Positions 8,901 to 16,540 of a stretch of 57,916 bases of DNA are shown here, one piece after another; position 1 is the stretch's first letter, and the number at the start of each line of letters is the position of its first letter. The notes beneath the pieces are model-generated. The model saw nothing but the letters and a program-made list of their open reading frames with translations. It did not search any database and had not been told where the DNA came from. Source of the stretch: an uncultured Prevotellaceae bacterium (GTDB lineage Bacteria > Bacteroidota > Bacteroidia > Bacteroidales > Bacteroidaceae); NCBI GenBank assembly GCA_945827465.1, contig CALZOH010000001.1:1-57916 (forward strand), written 5' to 3'. Made by a program: the position numbers and the translations under genes.

Positions 8901-9619
8901 CTTTCGATATCTTTTATGGCAAAGTAGTCGCTTGTACTTTGGTCCTTCGGAGCAAATTGTTCCACCACAGGACCTTGGGCAAAGGCTACGTTGTCTTTGT
9001 AGGCCGATATAATTTGATGAGGGTTTTCTTGTGTGGTCTTCTTAATCATAGCAAAGAGGGACGAAGGCATTTCTTTGCCATCGATGATAAAGGAACCACC
9101 GAATATTTTGTGGCGGCAATGCTCTGAGTTGATCTGCGCAAAACCGAAGACTTCCGAGTCGGTGAGTTTGCGTCCCAACTGTTTTTCCACCCCATGGAGG
9201 TATTCAATCTCTTCAGGAGAAAGTGCCAAGCCTTCTTTTTCATTTTCCTCCTCTATATTCTCAACCATGCGAATGGCTTCCGGCTGACGAGTAATGGTGA
9301 ATATCTCCTGATCAAGTCCACGATACAAACGTTGCAGCATGGGGTCGTATTCTGCATCTTCTGTTTCAACAGGGAAATACTCCTCTATGCGACGAAGGCC
9401 CGTGATGTTCATATTCTGAGCAATCTCAACGGCATTGGTACTCCAGGGAGAAATCATTTCACGACGCGGACCTACAAAGTATCCTTCTATCTTATTTTCA
9501 GTCAAGGCAGTGGCTTCGCTAAAAAGCCAAGACAAGGCGTCAGATGCTTCAGCCGATAAAGGCTGCTGAGTATCCGTCGCAATGATGCTGCCGGATGTTG
9601 TTTTGAAGAATTGAATCAT
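5918..9619 (-). CDS. purL: phosphoribosylformylglycinamidine synthase, single-chain form
   Basis: PurL converts FGAR, glutamine and ATP to FGAM in step four of purine synthesis. At 1233 residues this is the large single-chain enzyme that fuses the synthetase with its glutaminase. An N-terminal PurS-like part is followed by the linker, two AIRS-like halves (SLKAETHNFPTTVEPFNGAATGTGGEIRD is the hallmark region of the first), and a C-terminal class I glutamine amidotransferase with nucleophile Cys1079 in GVCNGCQ and a closing MMPHPERAF. ATG 9619 is used; the 13 additional upstream residues overlap the -7 box at 9648-9655. It lies 111 bp downstream of the histidine kinase and 31 bp upstream of rubredoxin. 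Confidence 0.96.
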   Translation of the reverse strand: MIQFFKTTSGSIIATDTQQPLSAEASDALSWLFSEATALTENKIEGYFVGPRREMISPWSTNAVEIAQNMNITGLRRIEEYFPVETEDAEYDPMLQRLYRGLDQEIFTITRQPEAIRMVENIEEENEKEGLALSPEEIEYLHGVEKQLGRKLTDSEVFGFAQINSEHCRHKIFGGSFIIDGKEMPSSLFAMIKKTTQENPHQIISAYKDNVAFAQGPVVEQFAPKDQSTSDYFAIKDIESVISLKAETHNFPTTVEPFNGAATGTGGEIRDRMGGGVGSWPIAGTAVYMTAYPRLEGGRSWENILPVRQWLYQTPEQILIKASNGASDFGNKFGQPLIAGSVLTFEHQENGEKYGYDKVIMLAGGVGYGTKRDCLKKEPRPGNKVVVVGGDNYRIGLGGGSVSSVDTGRYSNGIELNAIQRANPEMQKRAYNLVRALCEEDVNPVVSIHDHGSAGHVNCLSELVEECGGRIDMASLPIGDSTLSAKEIIANESQERMGLLIDQEHLEHVQKIAERERAPMYVVGETTGDAHFSFEQADGKRPFDLDVAQMFGHSPKTVMVDETVERKYENPTYETSQLSEYLHNVLQLEAVACKDWLTNKVDRSVTGKIARQQCQGELQLPLSDCGVVALDYRGRKGIATALGHAPQAGLANPAAGSVLSVAEALTNIVWAPLSNGLDSVSLSANWMWPCRSQKGEDARLYQAVEALSDFCCDLQINVPTGKDSLSLSQQYPNGEKIISPGTVIVSAGGEVEDVRKVVSPVLVNKKHTTLYHIDFSFDELRLGGSAFAQSLNKVGSDVPTVKNPEYFRSAFDAVQQLVRDGLVLAGHDISAGGLITCLLEMCFANVEGGLSVQLSGFKNADLIKILFAENPGVVIQVDDNHRAEVKKVLEEAGVGYLKIGKPTEERHILAEWDGRTYQFGIDYLRDVWYQTSYELDTKQSFNGQANARFTNYKCQPLETAFDKSFTGKMEQYGISADRRTPSGVRAAIIREKGTNGEREMAYVLYLAGFDVKDVMMTDLITGRETLDDINMIVFCGGFSNSDVLGSAKGWAGAFLYNPKAKAALDRFYARPDTLSLGVCNGCQLMVELNLIHPELPKRTHMLHNVSGKFESNFLGLTVQTNRSVMLGSLSGTKLGVWVAHGEGRFSLPLSEDHYNIVLKYSYDDYPANPNGSDYSVAGICSADGRHLAMMPHPERAFFPWQCATYPAHRKTDEVTPWIEAFVNARKWVEEHRQ

Positions 9620-9647
9620 ACGGTATTCTATTTTTGCTGATTGTGTG

Positions 9648-9655
9648 CAAAGGTA
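9648..9655 (-). promoter_or_regulatory. -7 box upstream of purL
   Basis: Minus-strand TACCTTTG fits TAnnTTTG and lies 28 bp before the chosen purL ATG. I see no good TTG at the -33 distance, so this is a partial promoter call. It suggests that purL has its own start besides any read-through from the kinase gene. Confidence 0.45.
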
Positions 9656-9730
9656 CATAAAATTCTCCTGCTGACGGATAAACCGTTTTGGAAAGTGACA
9701 CTCTGCAGCAAAGCATTCTACAAGAAAGTG

Positions 9731-11020
9731 TCATTTTCTTTCTTCCACCGAACGACGCACTTCAAACAGGTGCATGCCGTGGTCATAACGATAGTGGACA
9801 TCAAGCCCACTGCAACTGCATATGGCACGGACAATCGACAAGCCCAAGCCCATGGAGTCAGGACGAGCAGACAAGTGATAAAAACATTCAAATATAAGGG
9901 TGGCATCGAGCGGTCCTCCCTCAGCGCTATTGGCTACACGGAATCCTTCGGCATTCATCTTGACAGAAACACTCCCGGCGGAACGGGTGTGAACGATGGC
10001 ATTCTTCAGCAGATTCGCCAACAGCATGCGAGCCAAAGCCTCATCCATCTCGTTCACGAAGGGTTCAACAATCATTTGCTCCCACTGTAATTGCCGATGA
10101 CGATAAAGCTGCTTCAAGTCGGGCAATAACACCTGAAGTATGTCGGAGAAATTCACCTTAACATGGCCGACATAATGACCGGTTTCAATCTTACAAAGTT
10201 GTAACAACGACTTATTCAACTCCGACATATGTCTAAGAGTGTGCAAAGTTTTAAGTATCTCTCCCATCTGCTCTTCTGTCAGCGTACCATCGTCGAGCAA
10301 CATCTCCAAACGGTTCATGCTAACCGCTATTGGCGTCTGCAATTCATGTGAGGCGTTGGCCACAAAACGTTTCTGCTCTTCAAAAATCCGCTCATTACGT
10401 TCAACACTTTCGCCGACAGCCTTACCCAACCGCTTAAATTCTGAAATACGCGTTTCGATGTGCAAAGGTTGATGGGGAATACCTAAACGATAAGAGTCTA
10501 ACCAATCCAACAACTGCCACAAGGGGCGCATGCTGCGACGCAAGGTCCACAGATTGACCCAGGCCAAACCGAGTAAAACGCCCAAATAAAGAACAACAAT
10601 CCAAATGAGAATGGAACGTTCCAAATCGTCCTTGTCAATGGTTGGTGTATAGACCACCAATTCCTGATACTGTCCTTGTTGATTTTGGAACACGTACGTA
10701 ATGGTTCGTGCCGGTTCGTAGTCGTCAACTTCCGGAAAATAGATGCTGCGATCGGCATAAGTGACATGCTCTTGATGGTCAGCGTAAGACTTACTGACCG
10801 GTCGCAGGCGATAACCATTGTTGGAACCGTCGTCATCGGCAGGCAAACGCTCGCCGGCCAAGGAACGAAGAATCAGCATTTCGGCATACGCCCTCAACGC
10901 ATCGTCGGTCTCATCATTGATTTCAGCCACGATCGCATAATAAAAGCCCAACGCCCAAAGGCCGATGATGACAGCCTTGAGCAAGGATAGGCGCAATAAG
11001 ATGACGTGACAAAGTTTCAT
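9731..11020 (-). CDS. two-component sensor histidine kinase
   Basis: The 429-residue inner-membrane kinase has two membrane segments (about residues 7-29 and 135-157) enclosing a periplasmic sensor of about 105 residues with no recognised fold. The dimerisation/phosphoacceptor domain follows, with His225 in ANASHELQTP. The ATPase domain has NLLKNAIVHT as N box and GLGLSIVRAI as G box. It overlaps the response regulator gene by four bases and is surely its partner. No HAMP domain is obvious between the second membrane segment and the H box, but the spacing (about 65 residues) would allow one. The signal sensed is unknown. A divergent GH32 gene lies on the other side of the regulator, and purL lies downstream. 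Confidence 0.93.
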   Translation of the reverse strand: MKLCHVILLRLSLLKAVIIGLWALGFYYAIVAEINDETDDALRAYAEMLILRSLAGERLPADDDGSNNGYRLRPVSKSYADHQEHVTYADRSIYFPEVDDYEPARTITYVFQNQQGQYQELVVYTPTIDKDDLERSILIWIVVLYLGVLLGLAWVNLWTLRRSMRPLWQLLDWLDSYRLGIPHQPLHIETRISEFKRLGKAVGESVERNERIFEEQKRFVANASHELQTPIAVSMNRLEMLLDDGTLTEEQMGEILKTLHTLRHMSELNKSLLQLCKIETGHYVGHVKVNFSDILQVLLPDLKQLYRHRQLQWEQMIVEPFVNEMDEALARMLLANLLKNAIVHTRSAGSVSVKMNAEGFRVANSAEGGPLDATLIFECFYHLSARPDSMGLGLSIVRAICSCSGLDVHYRYDHGMHLFEVRRSVEERK

Positions 11021-11694
11021 ACTTCCACCAACTTGTAGCCAAAGCCATACACAGTGCGAAATTCCACCTGAGCGCCGGCAGCCTTCAAGCGTTTGCGCAG
11101 GTTTTTCATTTGGGCATAGATGAAATCAAAGCTATCAGCCTGATCAATATCATCACCCCAAATAGCCTCGGCCAAAGTCTGCTTTTCCACCAAACGGCCA
11201 CGACGCTGCACGAAGTAATGCAGAATGTCATATTCCTTGCGAACCAAGTCAAGCGGTTTTCCATCAACCTCTACCCGATGCTGATCGGGATAAATCGAAA
11301 CATTCGCCATGCTGATATGAGGCTGTCCATCGCGCTGATGGCGACGTACCACGCTGCGAATACGGGCATGCAACTCTGCTAAATGGAAAGGCTTGGGAAG
11401 ATAATCGTCGGCACCTAACTCCAATCCCTCCACTTTGTCTTCAATAGAGTCCTTGGCCGAAAGGATAATCACATTTCCTTTCCTTCCTCGCACGGCCAAC
11501 TCCCTAAGCAGCGTAAGACCGTCGCCGTCGGGTAACATCAAATCAAGCAGAATACAATCGTATTCATAAATCGAGGTCTTCATGCGTGCCACGCGTAAAG
11601 TGGGAGCTTCTTCTACCACGTAACGTTCTTTTTTGAGCGAGCGGACGATGAGTTCACGCAACTCTTCATTGTCCTCTATTACTAATATTTTCAT
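11017..11694 (-). CDS. OmpR/PhoB-family response regulator
   Basis: A 225-residue regulator with an N-terminal receiver domain (acidic pocket Glu7/Asp8, phosphoacceptor Asp51 in CILLDLMLPDGDG, Lys of LPKPFH) and a C-terminal winged-helix DNA-binding domain (residues about 130-225, with RKEYDILHYFVQRRGRLV). ATG 11694 gives the usual MKILVIEDNEE start; the nine-residue upstream extension is unlike the family and overlaps the leader. It is transcribed first in the regulator-kinase pair, 203 bp from the divergent GH32 start. Many Bacteroides glycan loci use hybrid sensors, whereas this is a classical pair, so control of the GH32 gene is possible but not shown. Confidence 0.93.
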   Translation of the reverse strand: MKILVIEDNEELRELIVRSLKKERYVVEEAPTLRVARMKTSIYEYDCILLDLMLPDGDGLTLLRELAVRGRKGNVIILSAKDSIEDKVEGLELGADDYLPKPFHLAELHARIRSVVRRHQRDGQPHISMANVSIYPDQHRVEVDGKPLDLVRKEYDILHYFVQRRGRLVEKQTLAEAIWGDDIDQADSFDFIYAQMKNLRKRLKAAGAQVEFRTVYGFGYKLVEV

Positions 11695-11718
11695 GGTTAT
11701 TAATTCTATCAGACGTTG

Positions 11719-11726
11719 CAAATTTA
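11719..11726 (-). promoter_or_regulatory. -7 box of the two-component operon
   Basis: Minus-strand TAAATTTG matches TAnnTTTG 24 bp ahead of the response regulator ATG. No clear TTG is present at the usual -33 distance. It lies back to back with the GH32 promoter in the shared 203-bp divergent region. Confidence 0.5.
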
Positions 11727-11804
11727 CAGAAAGATTACCTCCTGATGGTTGTCACTTTTCCCAATTTTTCCTATCATTCATGCTATAAAATAGGATTCAC
11801 CACC

Positions 11805-11835
11805 TTGGAAGGATGAAAATTAATCTGTACATTTG
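11805..11835 (+). promoter_or_regulatory. promoter of GH32-fructokinase unit
   Basis: TTG at 11805-11807 and TACATTTG at 11828-11835 are separated by exactly 20 bp, which is the full Bacteroidetes sigma-ABfr consensus arrangement. The predicted transcript has a leader of about 55 bases before ATG 11898. Confidence 0.7.
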
Positions 11836-11897
11836 CGCCTATCGCGCCACTCCTGTCTTTTGTTATACTAAGTTGCTTGGCACATTCAGTTCCTATC

Positions 11898-13787
11898 ATG
11901 ACAACCCGATATTCTTTTCTCTTTACCCTGATGGTCATCGCCTGTCTAACCGCCTTGGCTCAAACCACGATGTGCACTACCCGACAAGGCGACACCACCA
12001 TCATTACCATCGAACAACCCTTGCGCTATCTGCTACTGCCCATTGAAGAAGCAGCGGGAGAGGCCCGCGTATTGCTCGACACCCAACAAAAAGACGATAC
12101 CTGGATGGATATACGTCTTGCCCGAAAGAAGACGGATTACTATGTACCCTTCGCTTTGGGGAAAGAACGCTCGGTCACGATCCGTGTTTTGGGCCTTCCA
12201 CATGACGCGTTAACACTTAAAGACGGACAACTGGCTCTCACCGACCATTGGAACCCTATCAATACCGACTATTACCGGCCCGTTTATCATCATACACCTT
12301 CTTACGGATGGATGAACGACGCCAACGGAATGGTTTACAAGGACGGTGAGTACCATCTCTACTATCAGTACAATCCCTACGGCAGCATTTGGGGCAACAT
12401 GCACTGGGGACACGCTGTCAGCAAGGATCTCTGCCACTGGGAAGAGCTTCCAACGGCTATCTGCCGTGATACTTTGGGGCACATCTTCTCCGGTTCTTCC
12501 GTCGTTGATAAGAACAATACGGCCGGTTACGGTCCAAATGCTATCATTGCACTCTATACTTCAGCCAGCAGTCGCAACGGACAGGTTCAATGTATGGCAT
12601 ACAGCACCGATAACGGACGTACATTTACCAAATACGAGGGTAACCCCGTTCTACGCCCCTTTGATGGCCTTCGCGACTTCCGTGATCCGAAAGTATTTTG
12701 GTATGAACCCAAGGCGTGCTGGTTCATGATTGTTTCGGCCGACAAAGAAATCCGTTTCTACACTTCGACTAACTTGAAGAACTGGAAATATCTCAGTTCA
12801 TTCGGCAAAGGTTATGGCGCCCAACCATGTCAATATGAGTGTCCCGACTTTGTAGAGTTGGCGGTGAAAGGGCAGCCCGACATCAAAAAATATGTGATGC
12901 TGATGAATGTCAATCCCGGCGGACCATTTGGGGGCAGTGCTACCGAATATTTTGTGGGCGACTTCGATGGTACGAACTTTCATGTTACCGATGACCCGCA
13001 TGTTGCCAAATGGTTGGACTATGGTAAGGACCATTACGCCACTGTCTGCTTCTCCAACACGGGTGAACGCGTCATCGCCCTACCCTGGATGAGCAACTGG
13101 CAATATGCCAACATCACCCCCACCCGTCAGCACCGAGGAGCCAACGGACTGCCACGTGAGTTGAGCCTTTACCTGAAAGACCGGCATTACTATGTTTCGG
13201 CCGACGTAGCACCTGAAATCAGACTGTTGCGAAAGGAATGTCACACCCTTCCTGATGCCGTCATCGCCGGTGAGAGTCGTTACACCGACGCAACTGCCGA
13301 TTATCAAGGCTCGTTCGAGTTAGAAGCCGACATCACTCCTCACAAGAACAAGGTTGCCGGCCTTGAACTCTACAACGACTTGGGCGAACGCTGCCTGATT
13401 TATCTGGACCTGAAAGCTGGCCAGGCCGTCATGGACCGTACCGAGAGCGGCATCACGGAGTTTGGCCATCGGGCAGGCATTCATCCGGCAGAGTTGATCA
13501 CCGATAAAGACGGGAAACAAAGGCCCAAACACTTGGACTACGACATCAAATACATCAACGAATTTGCCATGACCACTTGGGCGCCACTTCGCCTTTGTGA
13601 GGGAAAGACCTTCCACCTCGACATCTTTGTCGACAAATGTTCTGTGGAACTCTTTATCGACCATGGTCGCATTGCCATGACCAACCTGATATTTCCGACA
13701 CAACCTTATCGGCACGTGCGCCTTTACACATCAGACCACGACGAAGCCCAATTCAAGAACATTCGCATCTATCACCTGTCATTATAA
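11898..13787 (+). CDS. secreted GH32 fructan hydrolase (levanase/inulinase type)
   Basis: A 629-residue exported enzyme with signal peptide (FLFTLMVIACLTALA) and an N-terminal beta domain of about 110 residues seen on Bacteroides GH32 enzymes (DUF4980 type). The GH32 five-blade propeller follows: nucleophile Asp141 in WMNDANG, transition-state Asp263 in RDP, and acid/base Glu314 in ECPDF. A C-terminal beta-sandwich is present. It should release fructose from fructans or sucrose. ATG 11898 is preferred because the seven residues before it precede the signal peptide awkwardly. Fructokinase follows after 63 bp, so released fructose is probably phosphorylated by the neighbour. No SusC/SusD pair accompanies it. 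Linkage preference (beta-2,1 or beta-2,6) cannot be told from sequence alone. Confidence 0.92.
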   Translation: MTTRYSFLFTLMVIACLTALAQTTMCTTRQGDTTIITIEQPLRYLLLPIEEAAGEARVLLDTQQKDDTWMDIRLARKKTDYYVPFALGKERSVTIRVLGLPHDALTLKDGQLALTDHWNPINTDYYRPVYHHTPSYGWMNDANGMVYKDGEYHLYYQYNPYGSIWGNMHWGHAVSKDLCHWEELPTAICRDTLGHIFSGSSVVDKNNTAGYGPNAIIALYTSASSRNGQVQCMAYSTDNGRTFTKYEGNPVLRPFDGLRDFRDPKVFWYEPKACWFMIVSADKEIRFYTSTNLKNWKYLSSFGKGYGAQPCQYECPDFVELAVKGQPDIKKYVMLMNVNPGGPFGGSATEYFVGDFDGTNFHVTDDPHVAKWLDYGKDHYATVCFSNTGERVIALPWMSNWQYANITPTRQHRGANGLPRELSLYLKDRHYYVSADVAPEIRLLRKECHTLPDAVIAGESRYTDATADYQGSFELEADITPHKNKVAGLELYNDLGERCLIYLDLKAGQAVMDRTESGITEFGHRAGIHPAELITDKDGKQRPKHLDYDIKYINEFAMTTWAPLRLCEGKTFHLDIFVDKCSVELFIDHGRIAMTNLIFPTQPYRHVRLYTSDHDEAQFKNIRIYHLSL

Positions 13788-13850
13788 ATAAGGATAGATG
13801 CAACAGATAACCCCAAGCATATCCATACGACCCTTTATACATTATCTATC

Positions 13851-14726
13851 ATGCAACATCTTATCATCGGACTCGGAGAAACCTTATGGGACCTCTTGCC
13901 AACCGGCAAAAAATTAGGAGGTGCTCCCACCAATTTTACCTTCTTCGCCAGTCAATTCGGCAACGAAGCCTATGCGGTAAGCGCCCTCGGGCGCGATGCG
14001 TTGGGCGACGAAACCATCGAAGCTCTCCAACAACACGATTTGCACTATTTAATGCCCCGTATCGACCATCCTACAGGAACCGTTGAAGTCACCCTCGACG
14101 ATAACGGCATTCCATCCTACGACATCAAGCAAGACGTGGCATGGGATCATATCCCTTTTACACCCGAACTGGAGGAATTGGCCCAACGTTCTAACGCCGT
14201 TTGCTGGGGTTCGTTGGCTCAACGCAGCAGTACCTCACGTCGTACCATCCGACAATTCATCGAACGAACGCCCAAAAACTGTCTGCGAATTTTCGACATC
14301 AATCTCCGGCAGCACTTCTACAGCCGAGAGATCATCGAAGACTCTCTCCAGCTTTGCCACATCCTTAAAATTAATGACGAAGAAATCCAGATCGTCGCCC
14401 AAATGTTCGGATACGAAGGTCTTTCCATGGAAGAAGTGGGACAAGCTCTGCTCAACCGGTACTCACTGAGCTACTTGGTACTGACTTGCGGAGCCATAGG
14501 AAGCTATATCTTTTCTTCCGCCGAAACGTCCTTCCTCGAAACGCCTCGCGTCAAGGTGGTCGACACGGTGGGAGCCGGTGACTCCTTCACCGGCACATTC
14601 TGCTCCGCCATCCTTAAAGGCCTAACGCTTCGTGAAGCACATCAACGTGCCGTTGAGGTCAGTGCCTACGTGTGTACACAAACCGGCGCCATGCCACCCA
14701 TCCCCGACCATCTCCGAAGTTTCTAA
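13851..14726 (+). CDS. fructokinase (PfkB-family sugar kinase)
   Basis: A 291-residue cytoplasmic PfkB/ribokinase-family kinase. The N-terminal GETLWDLLPTGKKLGGAPTNFT stretch holds the GGAPxN substrate motif of bacterial fructokinases. The C-terminal DTVGAGDSFTGTF carries the catalytic Asp and anion hole. The length is normal. It lies 63 bp after GH32 and is followed by a hairpin, so the two form a fructan-use pair: extracellular release of fructose, then fructose to fructose-6-phosphate inside. The sugar transporter is not in this window. The adjacent GH32 makes fructose the best substrate guess; other sugars are possible in the family. Confidence 0.9.
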   Translation: MQHLIIGLGETLWDLLPTGKKLGGAPTNFTFFASQFGNEAYAVSALGRDALGDETIEALQQHDLHYLMPRIDHPTGTVEVTLDDNGIPSYDIKQDVAWDHIPFTPELEELAQRSNAVCWGSLAQRSSTSRRTIRQFIERTPKNCLRIFDINLRQHFYSREIIEDSLQLCHILKINDEEIQIVAQMFGYEGLSMEEVGQALLNRYSLSYLVLTCGAIGSYIFSSAETSFLETPRVKVVDTVGAGDSFTGTFCSAILKGLTLREAHQRAVEVSAYVCTQTGAMPPIPDHLRSF

Positions 14727-14769
14727 GCAGGAACCATATCCGGTGCTCAACCGTACAAAGCCCATTAAG

Positions 14770-14818
14770 AAGCACGTAGAAGGGAAGAAATATCCCATTG
14801 ACGTGCCTCTGCTTTTTC
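14770..14818 (+). terminator. intrinsic terminator after fructokinase
   Basis: GCACGT 14772-14777 pairs with ACGTGC 14801-14806, with an inner GGGA/TCCC pairing, and CTTTTTCTT follows at 14812-14820. It closes the GH32-fructokinase unit about 45 bp after the stop. Confidence 0.6.
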
Positions 14819-14932
14819 TTGTATCTCAGGAAAACTTCATTGGGAGTTCCACTGAGCTGTTTTGACTACCAAGACCGTAAAATTGGTATGAATTCCAGGG
14901 ATAATGGTACTTCATGTCTTTTACAACGGGCG

Positions 14933-14940
14933 TACTTTTG
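14933..14940 (+). promoter_or_regulatory. -7 box of the flavodoxin pair
   Basis: TACTTTTG matches the -7 consensus and lies 54 bp before ATG 14995. No clear -33 TTG is seen at the proper distance. Longer reading frames begin upstream of this box (14914), so the later ATG followed by a signal peptide is the better start. Apart from this box and the fructokinase terminator, the stretch 14727-14994 shows nothing. Confidence 0.45.
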
Positions 14941-14994
14941 CACGGTACAATCATCCAATCAGTTCTTGACAGCAATCCAACAAACAGAAATCAT

Positions 14995-15735
14995 ATGAAA
15001 GCAAACGTTAATTTAGTCCTATTTTGGAGTCTTTTCTGCACGAGCCTTGCTTCAAATGCCAAGACTTTGGTCGTGTATTATAGCTTCACCAACAACGTTC
15101 ACACCATTGTCAGCGATTTGCAAACGCAGGTTGACGCCGACGTCATTCGTATTGAGCCGGCCGAGAAGGGCATCGACTACGCCGCCAATGGATATGCCGT
15201 AGGTAGCGCCCTGATCACTGCCATTCGCAACCATCCGAACGAGGCTTCCTCCTATCCTGCCATCGACCCCGTCGAGGTGAACATGGCCGATTACGATATG
15301 GTGATTATAGCTGCACCATTGTGGTGGGGTAACATGGCTGCACCGCTTCAAACTTTCCTATTTCAATATGGTCAAGCAATGGCAGGAAAGCATATCGGCT
15401 TGATTGTATCGAGTGCCAGTAGCGGTATCAGTGCCGTAGTGACCGATGCGAAACGATTGATACCACAAGGTCTTTTCCTGGAGCCCAATCTCTGGATTCG
15501 ATCCTCACAAACACCCAACTGCCACCGCATGATTTCAGGGTGGTTGAGTGATGTTGATTATAGTCACATCACCTCTGTTGCCTCTGCCATCGGTAATGAA
15601 CCGGCAACGCAGATGATCGGCCGATACAATCTCCAAGGACAAAAGATGTCCTTACGTTACCCATCAGGCAGAATCTGTCTAACACGATACAAAAGAGGCA
15701 ACAAAATTTACACCAAGAAAACAATCAACAGATGA
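14995..15735 (+). CDS. exported flavodoxin with C-terminal sorting-like tail
   Basis: A 246-residue protein with signal peptide (NLVLFWSLFCTSLASNA) and then a flavodoxin-like fold: TLVVYYSFTNNVHTIV matches the FMN phosphate loop, and YDMVIIAAPLWWGNMAAPLQTFL is the conserved central strand and loop of the flavodoxin_4 family. After the fold (about residue 210) comes a short tail, MIGRYNLQGQKM then GRICLTRYKRGNKIYTKK, resembling the C-terminal tails of Prevotella secreted proteins and distantly the type IX sorting domain. Flavodoxins are normally cytoplasmic, so export is unusual. The next gene starts inside its stop codon (ATGA) and encodes a second exported flavodoxin. The redox partner is unknown. 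Confidence 0.8.
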   Translation: MKANVNLVLFWSLFCTSLASNAKTLVVYYSFTNNVHTIVSDLQTQVDADVIRIEPAEKGIDYAANGYAVGSALITAIRNHPNEASSYPAIDPVEVNMADYDMVIIAAPLWWGNMAAPLQTFLFQYGQAMAGKHIGLIVSSASSGISAVVTDAKRLIPQGLFLEPNLWIRSSQTPNCHRMISGWLSDVDYSHITSVASAIGNEPATQMIGRYNLQGQKMSLRYPSGRICLTRYKRGNKIYTKKTINR

Positions 15736-16298
15736 TAAAAATAAAATTCACGTTACTGGCCATACTCTCAGTTCTTACTGTCACGGCCTATTCACAAGTT
15801 AACAACACCAAGAAGATGGAAAAGAAACAGATTATGGTAGCCTATTTTTCTGCTACGGGGACCACCAAACAAGTGGCTACAAAGTTGGCACACCTCGCCA
15901 ACGCCGATCTCTGCGAGATTATTCCCACGGAGCGCTATACCTCGGCAGACCTGAATTGGAACGATCGGGAATCGCGCAGCTCCATTGAAATGAACAATCC
16001 GCAGGCACGGCCTAAAATCAGAACCACAATAAAGGATGTCCGAAAGTATGATTACATTTTCCTCGGTTATCCCATTTGGTGGGATCTCGCCCCCAGAGTC
16101 GTAAACACCTTTATCGAAAGCCACCAACTGAACGGCAAAACCATCATCCCTTTTGCTACATCAGGTGGTAGTACCATCACCGGCAGTGTGATCCAACTCA
16201 AGAAAGCCTATCCGAAACTTCATTGGCAGACGGGCAAATTACTCAATCGTGCTAACGACCAAGATTTGAAAGCTTGGCTCCATACAGTCTTGGATTAA
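15732..16298 (+). CDS. second exported flavodoxin-family protein
   Basis: A 188-residue protein with signal peptide (FTLLAILSVLTVTAYSQ) and a flavodoxin domain from about residue 33: IMVAYFSATGTTKQVA is the FMN phosphate loop, and YDYIFLGYPIWWDLAPRVVNTFIES is the flavodoxin_4 loop with the aromatic pair that stacks on flavin. Unlike its upstream neighbour it has no C-terminal tail. The genes overlap by four bases, so they are translated together and may act together outside the cytoplasm, for example in quinone or disulfide chemistry; this is inference. A terminator hairpin follows. Confidence 0.82.
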   Translation: MIKIKFTLLAILSVLTVTAYSQVNNTKKMEKKQIMVAYFSATGTTKQVATKLAHLANADLCEIIPTERYTSADLNWNDRESRSSIEMNNPQARPKIRTTIKDVRKYDYIFLGYPIWWDLAPRVVNTFIESHQLNGKTIIPFATSGGSTITGSVIQLKKAYPKLHWQTGKLLNRANDQDLKAWLHTVLD

Positions 16299-16311
16299 TT
16301 CATACCATGCC

Positions 16312-16355
16312 AACCGCTTGAACAAACCATTAATGTTTCGTTTGAGCGGTTTTCG
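16312..16355 (+). terminator. terminator of flavodoxin pair
   Basis: AACCGCT 16313-16319 pairs with AGCGGTT near 16345-16351, extended by further pairing towards the loop, and TTTTCGC follows. It sits 15 bp past the second flavodoxin stop. Confidence 0.65.
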
Positions 16356-16437
16356 CTTCAACCTTTTTTATAGGTAAGCATCATTCTTCGGCTTTCATGC
16401 GAAGAAAGACCTTTGAGAAAGCGTCGAAGAGAGGTTT

Positions 16438-16471
16438 TTGACACAAATACAACAGAAAATGCCTATATTTG
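16438..16471 (+). promoter_or_regulatory. promoter of the broken GH43 gene
   Basis: TATATTTG at 16464-16471 matches the -7 consensus; TTG at 16438-16440 is a possible -33 element at a rather long 23-bp spacing. The promoter appears intact although its gene is not. Confidence 0.45.
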
Positions 16472-16480
16472 CAGGGCGAT

Positions 16481-16498
16481 ACAGGCATTGTTGCCTGT
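16481..16498 (+). other. hairpin at the 5' end of the GH43 leader
   Basis: ACAGGCA, loop TTGT, TGCCTGT: a perfect 7-bp stem beginning about ten bases after the -7 box, thus at or next to the predicted transcript 5' end. A 5'-terminal hairpin may protect or regulate the leader. It is too short to be a terminator on its own and has no U tract. Confidence 0.35.
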
Positions 16499-16540
16499 GT
16501 ATAACGACCTTTCAAACTTTCATTTTGTACGATTCATTCA

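Noticed and set aside
9620..9658. Longer start for purL
   Set aside because: The extra codons contain the TACCTTTG -7 box and do not resemble the PurL N-terminus.
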